Origin: an uncultured Oscillospiraceae bacterium
GTDB lineage: Bacteria; Bacillota; Clostridia; Oscillospirales; Oscillospiraceae
Reading direction: 5' to 3'
Length of the DNA: 13,489 bases
Assembly (NCBI GenBank): GCA_944385645.1
Contig: CALWYA010000017.1
Span: 1 to 13,489 of the forward strand
The notes under the pieces were generated by a model that did not search any database, was not told the origin of the DNA, and saw nothing but the letters and a program-made list of their open reading frames with translations. Positions 1-6,518 of this stretch are shown piece by piece (position 1 is the stretch's first letter; every line of letters starts with the position of its first letter). The position numbers were made by a program, and so were the translations under genes.

Positions 1-460
1 CGTGAAGAAGAACAGTGGCGCCGCCCAGTACGACGACCAGGTTATGCAGGAGATCGAGCAGCACGCCGCCGAGAAGGACAAGGCCGCCAAGGGGGTGGGC
101 GGCTCCGCCCCCGACGAGGAGGAGGGGGAGTTCGACGAGCTCATCGACGCCGCCGCCGAGGTGGTGGTGGAGACGGGGCAGGCCTCGGTCTCCATGCTCC
201 AGCGGCGGCTGAAGCTGGGCTACGCCCGGGCCGCCCGGCTGGTGGACCAGCTGGAGGAGAAGGGCATCGTGGGCCCCTTCGAGGGGAGCAAGCCCCGGCA
301 GCTGCTCATCACCAAGGAGCAGTGGCAGGAGATGAAGTACCGCCGGGGCGGCGCCCCCGCCCCCGCTTCCGCCGCCCCGCCGGACGGTCCGGAGGAGGAC
401 GACGCTCCCCCCTTCGACGTGGAGGAGGCCCTGGACCGCTCGGAGGAGGACACGTTGTAA
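1..460 (+). CDS. ftsK: FtsK/SpoIIIE DNA translocase, C-terminal end (5' truncated)
   Basis: This is the end of an FtsK/SpoIIIE-family DNA translocase, the membrane-anchored ATPase that pumps chromosomal DNA through the division or sporulation septum. Only the last ~150 residues are inside the window. They hold the gamma winged-helix domain that reads the KOPS/SRS orientation sequences: the segments DAAAEVVVETGQASVSMLQR and GYARAARLVDQLEEKGIVGP, then EGSKPRQLLI, are the family hallmark. After gamma comes an acidic, Pro/Ala-rich tail of ~45 residues, which is lineage-variable. The GTG at position 2 is almost certainly an internal valine, because the motor domain must lie upstream of the window. 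FtsK versus SpoIIIE cannot be told apart from this piece alone. Identification of the family is firm. Confidence 0.93.
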   Translation, partial: VKKNSGAAQYDDQVMQEIEQHAAEKDKAAKGVGGSAPDEEEGEFDELIDAAAEVVVETGQASVSMLQRRLKLGYARAARLVDQLEEKGIVGPFEGSKPRQLLITKEQWQEMKYRRGGAPAPASAAPPDGPEEDDAPPFDVEEALDRSEEDTL

Positions 461-467
461 AGGAGAC

Positions 468-510
468 TGTCAAAAAAGCGGCAAGGCCGCGCGGGAGAGC
501 CTTTTTGACA
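468..510 (+). terminator. Hairpin after ftsK, possible terminator or attenuator
   Basis: A perfect 9-bp inverted repeat, TGTCAAAAA (468-476) and TTTTTGACA (502-510), begins 7 nt after the ftsK stop. Between the arms, AAGGC (483-487) can pair with GCCTT (499-503), which is followed by three more T residues. This alternative fold looks like a short intrinsic terminator. GCGG/CCGC (478-481/487-490) is a third local pairing. The structure ends 7 nt before the purine-rich ribosome binding site of the next gene, so it could terminate ftsK or attenuate read-through into that gene. The terminator reading is an inference. Confidence 0.5.
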
Positions 511-533
511 AGCTGAAAGGAGGGAGAGCGGCT

Positions 534-971
534 GTGCGCTATCTGACCAAGGACTGGTATCTGATGAGCCAGCAGTACCCCATGCCGGAGGAGATCAAGA
601 GGAAAGTCTATGCCGCCTTGAAGGCGTTTCGGGAGGCCCAGGCCCGGGAGGAGATCCCCCGGGAGCTGGCGGCCCGCTTTCGCTTCCACGACTTCGACGT
701 GACGGAGATCGTCATGGGAGAAGACTGCGTCCTGGAGGTGGACAGCCCCTATTCCGGCGGGCACAAAATCACGTTCCGAAGCGCTGTTCCCGGCCCGGAG
801 CGGCCGGCGGAGGGACGGCCCTGGAGCTGGATCTATGACGAGCTGTACCGGACGCCGGAGGGAGGCTATGAGGTCCACGTCCTGCTCCAGAGCGACTGCG
901 GGCCGGAGGGCGTGACCGCCGCGGACCTGTGCGACCTGGTCATCGCCTGCGCGGAGATCGAGATCGCGTAG
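534..971 (+). CDS. DUF4085-like protein of unknown function
   Basis: A 145-residue soluble protein with no signal peptide or membrane segment. The opening RYLTKDWYLMSQ resembles the conserved start of the DUF4085 family (pattern M-[RK]-Y-x-T-K-x-W-Y), which is why I assign it there. This is from memory of the family, not a search. The middle contains a charged helix (about residues 20-45) and the C-terminal half is strand-rich and acidic (CVLEVDSPYSGG; YEVHVLLQSD). Start choice: GTG at 534 follows the strong site AAAGGAGGGAG (516-526) by a normal spacing, and using it preserves the family-like N-terminus. The next ATG (561) would remove it. The gene lies 73 bp after ftsK behind a hairpin, with no clear promoter of its own. 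No role can be assigned. Confidence 0.72.
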   Translation: MRYLTKDWYLMSQQYPMPEEIKRKVYAALKAFREAQAREEIPRELAARFRFHDFDVTEIVMGEDCVLEVDSPYSGGHKITFRSAVPGPERPAEGRPWSWIYDELYRTPEGGYEVHVLLQSDCGPEGVTAADLCDLVIACAEIEIA

Positions 972-1018
972 CTTCCGCCCGGAATTATTTCATTTTCATT
1001 AAATTTTTTCAGAAAGCC

Positions 1019-1047
1019 TTTACAGGTTCTGTCTTTTGGAGTAGACT
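1019..1047 (+). promoter_or_regulatory. SigmaA-type promoter of ireB
   Basis: TTTACA (1019-1024), a 17-nt spacer, then TAGACT (1042-1047) fit a vegetative promoter (5/6 and 4/6 matches). A strongly AT-rich stretch just upstream (about 984-1010, in an otherwise GC-rich window) looks like an UP element. Transcription would start near 1053-1055, about 34 nt before the ireB start codon. The promoter is enclosed by a long inverted repeat, listed separately. Confidence 0.72.
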
Positions 1048-1068
1048 AGTACGCAAGAGAGAACCTGT
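1022..1068. repeat. Inverted repeat enclosing the ireB promoter -10
   Basis: Arms ACAGGTTCTGTCTT (1022-1035) and AAGAGAGAACCTGT (1055-1068) are reverse complements with one mismatch in 14. The outer 9 bp (ACAGGTTCT/AGAACCTGT) are perfect. The 19-nt gap holds the -10 box. Arm centres are 33 bp apart, close to three helical turns, so a dimeric or paired DNA-binding protein could sit on one face across the promoter. The left arm lies upstream of the predicted start site, so only read-through RNA could fold it as a hairpin. An operator role is an inference. Confidence 0.6.
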
Positions 1069-1087
1069 CTGAGGAGGGGCGCTGGAT

Positions 1088-1339
1088 ATGGCGGATATGG
1101 ACTTTACGCGGAAATTCAACCTGGGGGACCAGCGGGACCTGGAGATCAAGGCAATCCTGTCCACGGTGTACCAGGCCCTTCAGGAGAAGGGCTATAACCC
1201 CATCAATCAGATCGTGGGGTATATCCTGTCCGAGGACCCCACCTATATCACCAACCACAACAACGCCCGGGCCCTGATCCGCAAGGTGGACCGGGATGAG
1301 CTGCTGCAGACCCTGGTGAAATACTATCTGACCCACTAA
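1088..1339 (+). CDS. ireB: IreB family regulatory phosphoprotein (UPF0297)
   Basis: An 83-residue cytoplasmic protein of the IreB/UPF0297 (YrzL) family. In Enterococcus faecalis IreB is a small dimeric protein phosphorylated on N-terminal threonine by the PASTA kinase IreK, and it affects intrinsic cephalosporin resistance through cell-wall control. The length and sequence match the family along the whole protein: GYNPINQIVGYILSEDPTYI, then HNNARALIRK and a C-terminal helix ending LLQTLVKYYL. One threonine lies in the N-terminal arm (T7). A GAGGAGG site (1071-1077) supports the ATG at 1088. In many Firmicutes this gene sits between alaS and ruvX. Here it stands alone, with its own promoter and a strong terminator. 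The family is certain; the physiological role in this host is by analogy. Confidence 0.95.
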   Translation: MADMDFTRKFNLGDQRDLEIKAILSTVYQALQEKGYNPINQIVGYILSEDPTYITNHNNARALIRKVDRDELLQTLVKYYLTH

Positions 1340-1357
1340 GGGGCTTTACAAGAGCTG

Positions 1358-1387
1358 AAACGGCCCGCCTCCCGGCGGGCCGTTTTT
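1358..1387 (+). terminator. Intrinsic terminator of ireB
   Basis: A perfect 12-bp GC-rich stem, AAACGGCCCGCC (1358-1369) and GGCGGGCCGTTT (1374-1385), with a 4-nt loop, runs into a TTTTT tract (1383-1387). This is a textbook rho-independent terminator 18 nt after the ireB stop. Confidence 0.92.
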
Positions 1388-1442
1388 CGTAATTCCCCCC
1401 GCGGCGCGTCAGCGCGGAAGGAACAACAAGGAGGAGAGGTCC

Positions 1443-1898
1443 ATGAACATCCTGGTCAGCCACTGCTTTTTCGGCGAGCCCTGCCGCTACGACGGGGTCA
1501 GCCGGGTGGACAGGCAAGTACTAGAGCTTCACAGGGCGGGACACAACCTGATCCCCGTCTGCCCCGAGGTGCTGGGGGGATTGGACACCCCCCGGGCCCC
1601 CGCCGAGCTCCAGCCGGACGGGCGGGTGGTAAACAAGGAGGGGGTGGACGTAACCGCCGCCTATCGGGCCGGGGCGGAGGCCGCCCTGGCCATCGCCAGA
1701 GAGAACGGCTGTACCCTGGCCGTCCTCAAGGCCCGCTCCCCCTCCTGCGGCTGCGGGGAGGTGTACGACGGCACCTTCACCGGCACCCTGACCCCCGGCT
1801 GGGGGGTGGCCGCCCGGCTGCTGATGGAGGCGGGGATCACCGTGCTGGACGAGGAGCACCTGCCCGCCTGGCTGTTCGACCCGGAGGCTGGGAGATGA
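1443..1898 (+). CDS. DUF523 family protein
   Basis: A 151-residue cytoplasmic protein of the DUF523 (YbbK-like) family, whose biochemical role is not established to my knowledge. The conserved cysteine motifs are all present: CFFGEPCRYDG near the N-terminus (C8, C14), VCPEVLGGLDTPR, and LKARSPSCGCG with the SPSCG signature. The spaced cysteines suggest metal or Fe-S binding, or a redox or desulfurase-type function, but this is inference. Length is normal for the single-domain form of the family (longer members add a DUF1722 domain). ATG 1443 follows AAGGAGGAGAGG (1429-1440). The next gene starts 53 bp downstream with no terminator between, so the two are probably co-transcribed. I see no clear promoter upstream. 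Confidence 0.88.
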   Translation: MNILVSHCFFGEPCRYDGVSRVDRQVLELHRAGHNLIPVCPEVLGGLDTPRAPAELQPDGRVVNKEGVDVTAAYRAGAEAALAIARENGCTLAVLKARSPSCGCGEVYDGTFTGTLTPGWGVAARLLMEAGITVLDEEHLPAWLFDPEAGR

Positions 1899-1951
1899 TC
1901 CCCGACAGGTAAGCGGGGAGACAGACCGAGAGAAAGAGAGAGGGAACGGAT

Positions 1952-3667
1952 ATGTGGAACCGGAAGGAGATCAAGCGGCGGGGGAAGCGGCAGTTCCTCC
2001 GCAACTGGTGGGCCACCGTGGCGGTGTGCTTCCTCCTGGCGTTCGCCGGCGCGGAGTTCACCGACTCGGTGGGCTTTATCCGGGAGCTGGACCTGAGCGC
2101 CATCCCGGGCAGTGAGCCGGTGGCTATGGAGAGCACCCAGCTGTCCAACTGGGACATCCTGCTGAAGTGGCTGGAGGTGGACCCGATGGACGGCACCCAC
2201 CCCCTGTGGCTGGCGGCGGACCAGAGCGTCCAGCCGGTCTTTGAAGTGCTTACCCAGCCCTTCTCCGCCTTCTTCGCCTTCCTGGACCGCTCCCAGTTCA
2301 CCGGCTGGACCGGGGTGACCCTGATGGTCATTGGCGTGCTGGGAGGCGTCTGGTTCACGGTCTGGGTGGTGGGCGTCCTGGCTGTCGGGGCCCGCCGGTA
2401 TCTGCTGGAGAGCCGGGTCCGGGACCGCATCAGCATCTCCGCCCTGTTCTTCCCCTTTGGCCGGGGCCGCTGGTGGAACTGTCTGTGGGTCATGCTGGTC
2501 AAAGGGGGCTGCACCCTTCTGTGGTCGTTAACCGTGGTGGGTCTGCCGATCAAGCTGTACTCCTACCGCATGGTGCCCTACATCCTGGCGGAAAATCCCG
2601 CCGTCAAGGCCCGGGAGGCCATCACCCTGTCCCGGCAGATGATGGCCGGTCAGAAGTGGCGGTGCTTCGTGGTGGACCTGACCTTCTACCTCCACTGGAC
2701 GGTGCTGCCGCTGGCGCTGTTTCAGGCTGTGGGCGCGGCCGCCGGCCTCTACACCGGGGAGACCGCCCTGTGCGCCTACCTGGCGACGGTGACCGCCGGC
2801 CTGCTGTCCATCTTCTTCGTCAACGGCTATAAGGCGGCCACCTTTGCCCAGCTGTACGTGGCCCTCCGGCAGGACCAGCTGGACCGGAAAACCGAGCTGA
2901 GCCGGCTGTTCACTGTCCCGGCCTTCGGGGATGAGGCCCCCTCCGGCCCGCGGCCCAGGGTGGGGGAGCGGACCATCCCGGCCGGCGAGGAGGATGTGTT
3001 CCACTACGCCGAGCGGCTGAAGCTTGACTACGGCAGGAAGTACACCATCCGCACCCTGGTGCTCCTGTTCTTCGCCTTCTCCCTGGTGGGGTGGGTGTGG
3101 GAGGTGGCCCTCCATATCGTCCAGGCGGGGGTGTTTGCCAACCGGGGGACCCTCTTCGGCCCCTGGCTGCCCATCTACGGCACGGGCGGGGTGGCGGTGC
3201 TCATCCTGCTGAAGAAGTGCTTCAAGAGCGTTCCCCTGACCTTTGTCTCCTCCATGGTGATCTGTTCCATCATCGAATACGGGAGCAGCTGGTGGCTGGA
3301 GTACACCAAGGGGGTGCGCTACTGGGATTACAGCAACTACTTTATGAACCTGAACGGCCGCATCTGCCTGGAGGGGGCCCTGGTCTTCGGCCTGGGCTGC
3401 TGCGCAGTGGTCTACTTCGCCGGGCCCCTGGTGGCCGGGCAGATTGACCGCCTCAGCCCCCGGCGGCAGACCGCCCTGTGCCTCCTCCTGCTGGCCCTCT
3501 ACGGGGCGGACAACGTGTACTCCACCCTCCACCCCAACGTGGGGGAGGGCATCACAGAGGGCGCAGCTACCCAGCCCGCCGGCTGGCAGCTGCCCGCTTC
3601 CCCGGAAGGGGAGGGGCCGGTACCCCTCTCCCAGACCTGGGAGCAAAGTCCATCGAAAGCGGTCTGA
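1952..3667 (+). CDS. DUF975-CmpB fusion membrane protein (putative ABC-transporter type IV)
   Basis: A 571-residue multi-pass membrane protein that appears to join two families. Residues ~1-310 resemble DUF975: the start MWNRKEIKRRGKRQFLRNWW followed by a membrane helix (~20-36), and later the signature LSRQMMAGQKWRCFVVDLTF (226-245) before further helices (~250-265, 270-292). Residues ~365-500 match the CmpB/putative ABC-transporter type IV family: FSLVGWVWEV, GTLFGPWLPIYGTGGV (399-414), the pair WWLEYTKGVRYWDYS, and NLNGRICLEGALVFGLG (466-482), spread over about four helices. A charged cytoplasmic linker (~305-362) separates the halves, and the C-terminal ~70 residues are variable. Despite the family name there is no ATPase gene nearby, so transport is unproven. 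The ribosome site (AGAGAGAGGGAACGG, before ATG 1952) is weak. The gene runs toward sigG, so read-through into the sigG leader is likely. Confidence 0.85.
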   Translation: MWNRKEIKRRGKRQFLRNWWATVAVCFLLAFAGAEFTDSVGFIRELDLSAIPGSEPVAMESTQLSNWDILLKWLEVDPMDGTHPLWLAADQSVQPVFEVLTQPFSAFFAFLDRSQFTGWTGVTLMVIGVLGGVWFTVWVVGVLAVGARRYLLESRVRDRISISALFFPFGRGRWWNCLWVMLVKGGCTLLWSLTVVGLPIKLYSYRMVPYILAENPAVKAREAITLSRQMMAGQKWRCFVVDLTFYLHWTVLPLALFQAVGAAAGLYTGETALCAYLATVTAGLLSIFFVNGYKAATFAQLYVALRQDQLDRKTELSRLFTVPAFGDEAPSGPRPRVGERTIPAGEEDVFHYAERLKLDYGRKYTIRTLVLLFFAFSLVGWVWEVALHIVQAGVFANRGTLFGPWLPIYGTGGVAVLILLKKCFKSVPLTFVSSMVICSIIEYGSSWWLEYTKGVRYWDYSNYFMNLNGRICLEGALVFGLGCCAVVYFAGPLVAGQIDRLSPRRQTALCLLLLALYGADNVYSTLHPNVGEGITEGAATQPAGWQLPASPEGEGPVPLSQTWEQSPSKAV

Positions 3668-3682
3668 CGATAAAATATTTCT

Positions 3683-3697
3683 CCGGGCTCCGCCCGG
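3683..3697 (+). repeat. Small GC hairpin between the membrane gene and sigG
   Basis: CCGGGC (3683-3688), loop TCC, GCCCGG (3692-3697). No T tract follows, so it is not a good terminator. The same two 6-mers recur in the larger hairpin at 3706-3750 (GCCCGG at 3711-3716 and CCGGGC at 3740-3745), so pairings between the two elements compete with each other. Confidence 0.55.
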
Positions 3698-3725
3698 TAT
3701 GAAAGCTCCCGCCCGGGAGATACTG
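3697..3725 (+). promoter_or_regulatory. SigmaF/sigmaG-type forespore promoter of sigG
   Basis: GTATG (3697-3701) fits the forespore -35 pattern. After 14 nt, GGAGATACTG (3716-3725) matches every fixed position of the GGNNANANTR -10 pattern recognised by sigmaF. In the sigmaG register the spacing is 17 nt. Transcription would start around 3731-3733. Control of sigG by sigmaF and by SigG itself is established in Bacillus subtilis, so the site is where it should be. The promoter call is by eye and the -10 is GC-rich. Confidence 0.65.
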
Positions 3726-3750
3726 AGAGCACAGTATCGCCGGGCGGGAG
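3706..3750 (+). promoter_or_regulatory. Hairpin sequestering the sigG ribosome binding site
   Basis: CTCCCGCCCGG (3706-3716) pairs perfectly with CCGGGCGGGAG (3740-3750). An inner stem GATACTG/CAGTATC (3719-3725/3732-3738) closes on a 6-nt loop, giving about 18 bp in all with one small internal loop. The Shine-Dalgarno GGAGG (3747-3751) is almost entirely within the 3' arm, 8 nt before ATG 3760. RNA that includes the 5' arm would hide the site. RNA starting at the local promoter (~3732) would lack the 5' arm and leave it open. Hairpin and overlap are seen; the translational effect is inferred. Confidence 0.72.
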
Positions 3751-3759
3751 GTCGTTTGG

Positions 3760-4530
3760 ATGCAGCACAAGGTGGAGCTGAGCGGGGTGAACACCTCGAA
3801 ACTGAAGGTGCTGAAAAACGAGGAGACCCAGGCCCTCCTGCGCCGGGCCAAGGCGGGGGACGAGGGGGCCCGGGAGGAGCTCATCGCCGGCAACCTGCGC
3901 CTGGTGCTGTCGGTGATCCAGCGGTTCTCCAACCGGGGAGAGAACGCCGACGACCTGTTCCAGGTGGGCTGCATCGGCCTGATCAAAGCCATCGACAACT
4001 TCAACACCGACCTGGACGTGAAGTTCTCCACCTACGGGGTGCCCATGATCGTGGGGGAGATCCGCCGCTACCTCCGGGACAACAGCACCATGCGGGTGTC
4101 CCGGGCCATGCGGGACACCGCCTATAAGGTGCTCCAGGCCAAGGAGGCCTATATAGCCAAGCACCAGAAGGAGCCCACCGTGGAGGAGATCGCCCGGGAG
4201 CTGAGCATCCGCCGGGAGGAGGTGGTCTTCGCCCTGGACGCCATCCTGGAGCCGGTCTCCCTGTATGAGCCGGTGTACTCAGACAGCGGGGACACGGTGT
4301 GCGTCATGGACCAGGTAAAGGACAGCCGGAACAACGACGAGATGTGGGTGGAGCGCATCGCCCTGAAGGAGGCGGTGGGCCACCTCACCGACCGGGAGCG
4401 GAAGATTCTGTCCATGCGCTTTTTCCAGGGCAAGACTCAGATGGAGGTGTCCGCCGAGATCGGCATCTCCCAGGCCCAGGTCTCCCGCCTGGAGAAGCAC
4501 GCCCTTCGGCAGATCCGGAAGGAGCTATAA
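3760..4530 (+). CDS. sigG: RNA polymerase sporulation sigma factor SigG
   Basis: The late forespore sigma factor (256 residues), which directs transcription of spore-protection and germination genes after engulfment. The N-terminus KVELSGVNTSKLKVLKNEE is the SigG-specific signature (B. subtilis: KVEICGVDTSKLPVLKNEE). Region 2 follows at ~40-110 (NLRLVLSVIQRF, DDLFQVGCIGLIKAIDNF, KFSTYGVPMIVGEIRRYLRD), then region 3 (~115-165, with VFALDAILEPVSLYEPVYSD), and region 4 with its helix-turn-helix (TQMEVSAEIGISQAQVSRLE, 226-245). In many Firmicutes sigG follows spoIIGA-sigE. Here it follows an unrelated membrane protein. The leader holds a forespore-type promoter and a hairpin over the ribosome binding site. 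A 20-bp terminator stem follows. The identification is very secure. Confidence 0.97.
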   Translation: MQHKVELSGVNTSKLKVLKNEETQALLRRAKAGDEGAREELIAGNLRLVLSVIQRFSNRGENADDLFQVGCIGLIKAIDNFNTDLDVKFSTYGVPMIVGEIRRYLRDNSTMRVSRAMRDTAYKVLQAKEAYIAKHQKEPTVEEIARELSIRREEVVFALDAILEPVSLYEPVYSDSGDTVCVMDQVKDSRNNDEMWVERIALKEAVGHLTDRERKILSMRFFQGKTQMEVSAEIGISQAQVSRLEKHALRQIRKEL

Positions 4531-4570
4531 CAGAAGGCCGTCCCGCCGCAGGCGGGACGGCCTTCTGTTA
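4528..4570. terminator. Bidirectional terminator between sigG and the ZIP gene
   Basis: A perfect 20-bp stem, TAACAGAAGGCCGTCCCGCC (4528-4547) and its exact complement (4551-4570), with a 3-nt loop, overlaps the sigG stop codon and ends 4 nt before the convergent ZIP stop. Neither side has a long U tract, but the A/T-rich outer ends (TTCTGTTA on both strands) and the position between convergent genes support use in both directions. Confidence 0.85.
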
Positions 4571-4574
4571 TGGA

Positions 4575-5357
4575 TCAGCCCAACGCCACATCCAAAATCA
4601 TCATGATGAGGAAACCGGCCATCACCCCCAGAGTGCCGGTGCTGCCCTCCCGAGACAGGTTGGCCTCGGGGATCAGCTCCTCCACCACCACGTACAGCAT
4701 GGCCCCGGCGGCAAAGGACAGCAGCCAGGGGAGCAGGGGCTGCACAAAGCCGGCCAGCAGGACGGTGAGCAGGGCGAAGGCCGGCTCCACCAGGCCGGAG
4801 GCCGCCCCTACGGCAAAGGCCCGGCCCCGGCTGAGCCCCTCCTGCCGCAGGGGGAGGGAGATGGCCGCCCCCTCGGGGAAGTTCTGGATGCCGATGCCCA
4901 TGGCCAGGGCCATGGCGGCGGTGAGCAGTCCGGCGTCGCCGCTCTGGTCGGCCAGGGCGAAGGACACCCCCACCGCCATCCCCTCAGGGATGTTGTGGAG
5001 GGTGACCGCCAGGGCCAGCAGGGCGGCCCGCCCCCGGGAGGGGCGGACCTGGAAGGACTCGGGGGTGAAGCGAGGGAGGAGGCGGTTCATGGCGATCAGG
5101 AAGGCGATGCCCACGGCGGAGCCTCCCGCGGCGGGGGCCCAGCCGGGCAGGCCCATGGCCTGGGCCTTCTCGATGGCGGGGATGAGCAGAGACCACATGC
5201 TGGCGGCCAGCATCACCCCGGCGGCGAAGCCCAGCATGGCCCGCTGGAGCCGGGGGGAGGAGGGGCGCCGGAACAGGAAAACCACGGCGGCGCCGGCGGC
5301 GGTCATCAGGGCGGTGAACCCGGTGCCGCCGGCAGCCCAAATCAGTGCTTGCAACAC
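4575..5357 (-). CDS. ZIP family metal transporter
   Basis: A ~260-residue inner-membrane protein of the ZIP family (ZupT-like), which imports divalent metals such as zinc, iron or manganese. About eight membrane helices are visible. The two metal-site motifs are HNIPEGMAVG and QNFPEGAAIS (about residues 121-130 and 158-167), and a later EELIPE acidic motif is also typical. Start choice: TTG at 5366 is in frame but sits 1 nt after the purine run AGAAAGG (5368-5374). GTG at 5357 gives a 10-nt spacing and is preferred, so the three extra residues are doubtful. The gene lies ~90 bp downstream of the PiT gene on the same strand, separated by a hairpin. The metal preference cannot be read from the sequence. 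Confidence 0.92.
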   Translation of the reverse strand: MLQALIWAAGGTGFTALMTAAGAAVVFLFRRPSSPRLQRAMLGFAAGVMLAASMWSLLIPAIEKAQAMGLPGWAPAAGGSAVGIAFLIAMNRLLPRFTPESFQVRPSRGRAALLALAVTLHNIPEGMAVGVSFALADQSGDAGLLTAAMALAMGIGIQNFPEGAAISLPLRQEGLSRGRAFAVGAASGLVEPAFALLTVLLAGFVQPLLPWLLSFAAGAMLYVVVEELIPEANLSREGSTGTLGVMAGFLIMMILDVALG

Positions 5358-5378
5358 GGCGAACAAACCTTTCTTCTG

Positions 5379-5410
5379 AAAACGGCGGCGGGGCGGCGGA
5401 GCGCCCCGCC
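5379..5410 (-). terminator. Probable terminator of the PiT transcript
   Basis: GGCGGGGCG (5387-5395) and CGCCCCGCC (5402-5410) form a perfect 9-bp stem with a 6-nt loop. Read on the minus strand it is followed, after GCCG, by a short TTTT run. It lies between PiT and ZIP and probably reduces read-through. The gap between stem and T run makes it only a moderate terminator. Confidence 0.5.
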
Positions 5411-5456
5411 TGTGCGGCTGCTTCCAGAATAGGCTATGCGCCGGGCGGGGGAGGGG

Positions 5457-6488
5457 TTAAAGGACGGCCAGGAACAGCCGGGCCGACCAGTAGCCCACCG
5501 CCCCGCAGCCGGGGAAGGTGAGCAGCCAGGCCAGGGCGACCTCCCCCGCCACCCGCCGGTCCACCCGGCCGCCCCCGGCGGAGCCCACCCCCAGCAGGGC
5601 GCAGGTCCGGGTGTGGGTGGTGGAGACGGGCAGGCCCAGGACGGTGGCCCCCAGCAGGCAGGCGATGCTGCCCAGGTCGGCGGCCAGTCCCTCCCGGGGC
5701 CCCAGGGAGACCATCTCCCGGCCCACCCGGTCGATGATCCGCCGCCCTCCCATGAGCGTCCCCAGGGCCATGAAGCCGGCGCACAGGGCCATGAGCCACA
5801 GGGGAATCAAAGGGCTGGACTGCCCGCCCTGTCCCCGGGCCAGGGCGGCGCCCAGCAGAAAGATACCCAGGAACTTCTGCCCGTCCTGGGCCCCGTGGAG
5901 GAAGGCGGCCAAGACCGCTCCGGGCACTTGCGCCCCAAGAAGAGTACGGTCAAATACCTTTACAGTGTGAAGGAGGCGGGCCGCCAGCCGGCCCGCCCCA
6001 AAGCCCGCCAGGGCGGACAGGAGCAGCCCCAGGAGCACCTTGCCCCAGCTGTCCCACCGCAGGCAGGAGAAGCTCCCCTCCAGGGCCACCGCCGCCCCGG
6101 ATACCCCGGCGGCCAGGGCGTGGCTCTCGCTGGTGGGGATGCCAAAGCACCAGGCCAGGGCGGCCCACAGCACCACGGCGGCCATGGCGGCGCACAGGGC
6201 GGCCAGGGCAGCCCGGCTCCCGCCCCCAAAGGAGGCCAGGGAGTAGATGGTGCCCGCCACCGAGGCGTTCACCGAGGTGACGCACAGCACCCCCAGGAAA
6301 TTACATACCGCCGCCAGGGCCACCGCCCGGCGGAAGGGGAGGGCCCCGGTGACCACCGCCCCGGCGATGGCGTTGGGGGCGTCGGTCCAGCCGTTGACCA
6401 CCAGCACGGCCAGGGTGAGCAGGGCGGTGATCAGCAGGGCGGGCTCCCGCCCCGCCTGGGCCAGAAAGTCAAAAAAAGACAGGGGCAC
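5457..6488 (-). CDS. pit: PiT family inorganic phosphate transporter
   Basis: A 343-residue polytopic membrane protein of the PiT family, which takes up phosphate (usually as a metal-phosphate complex) by cation symport. The duplicated PiT signature is present: VNGWTDAPNAIAGAVVTGAL (31-50) in the first half, and FLHGAQDGQKFLGI plus GLPVSTTHT in the second. GIPTSESHALAAGVSGAA (116-133) is also characteristic. About ten helices are visible. The start is GTG at 6488, supported by GGAGGT (6495-6500) at normal spacing. Only 30 bp separate it from the upstream polymerase gene on the same strand, so it may be read from that promoter. No PhoU-like (DUF47) partner gene is adjacent, unlike many bacterial pit loci. 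Confidence 0.93.
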   Translation of the reverse strand: MPLSFFDFLAQAGREPALLITALLTLAVLVVNGWTDAPNAIAGAVVTGALPFRRAVALAAVCNFLGVLCVTSVNASVAGTIYSLASFGGGSRAALAALCAAMAAVVLWAALAWCFGIPTSESHALAAGVSGAAVALEGSFSCLRWDSWGKVLLGLLLSALAGFGAGRLAARLLHTVKVFDRTLLGAQVPGAVLAAFLHGAQDGQKFLGIFLLGAALARGQGGQSSPLIPLWLMALCAGFMALGTLMGGRRIIDRVGREMVSLGPREGLAADLGSIACLLGATVLGLPVSTTHTRTCALLGVGSAGGGRVDRRVAGEVALAWLLTFPGCGAVGYWSARLFLAVL

Positions 6489-6518
6489 GGTCTCACCTCC
6501 ATGCCCCAGCCTATGAGC

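Noticed and set aside
1022..1068. Invertible (phase-variable) promoter at ireB
   Set aside because: The repeats are only 19 bp apart, too short for inversion by known site-specific recombinases, and no invertase gene is near.
1899..1919. Terminator between DUF523 and the DUF975-CmpB gene
   Set aside because: TCCCCG/CGGGGA is only a 6-bp stem with a 9-nt loop and no T tract. Read-through is more likely.
3683..3697. Terminator after the DUF975-CmpB gene
   Set aside because: The 6-bp GC hairpin is followed by GTATGAAAG with no U run. I treat it as part of the sigG leader structure instead.
5358..5366. TTG start of the ZIP protein at 5366
   Set aside because: The purine-rich site is only 1 nt away. 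GTG 5357 gives a 10-nt spacing. The difference is three residues and not settled.
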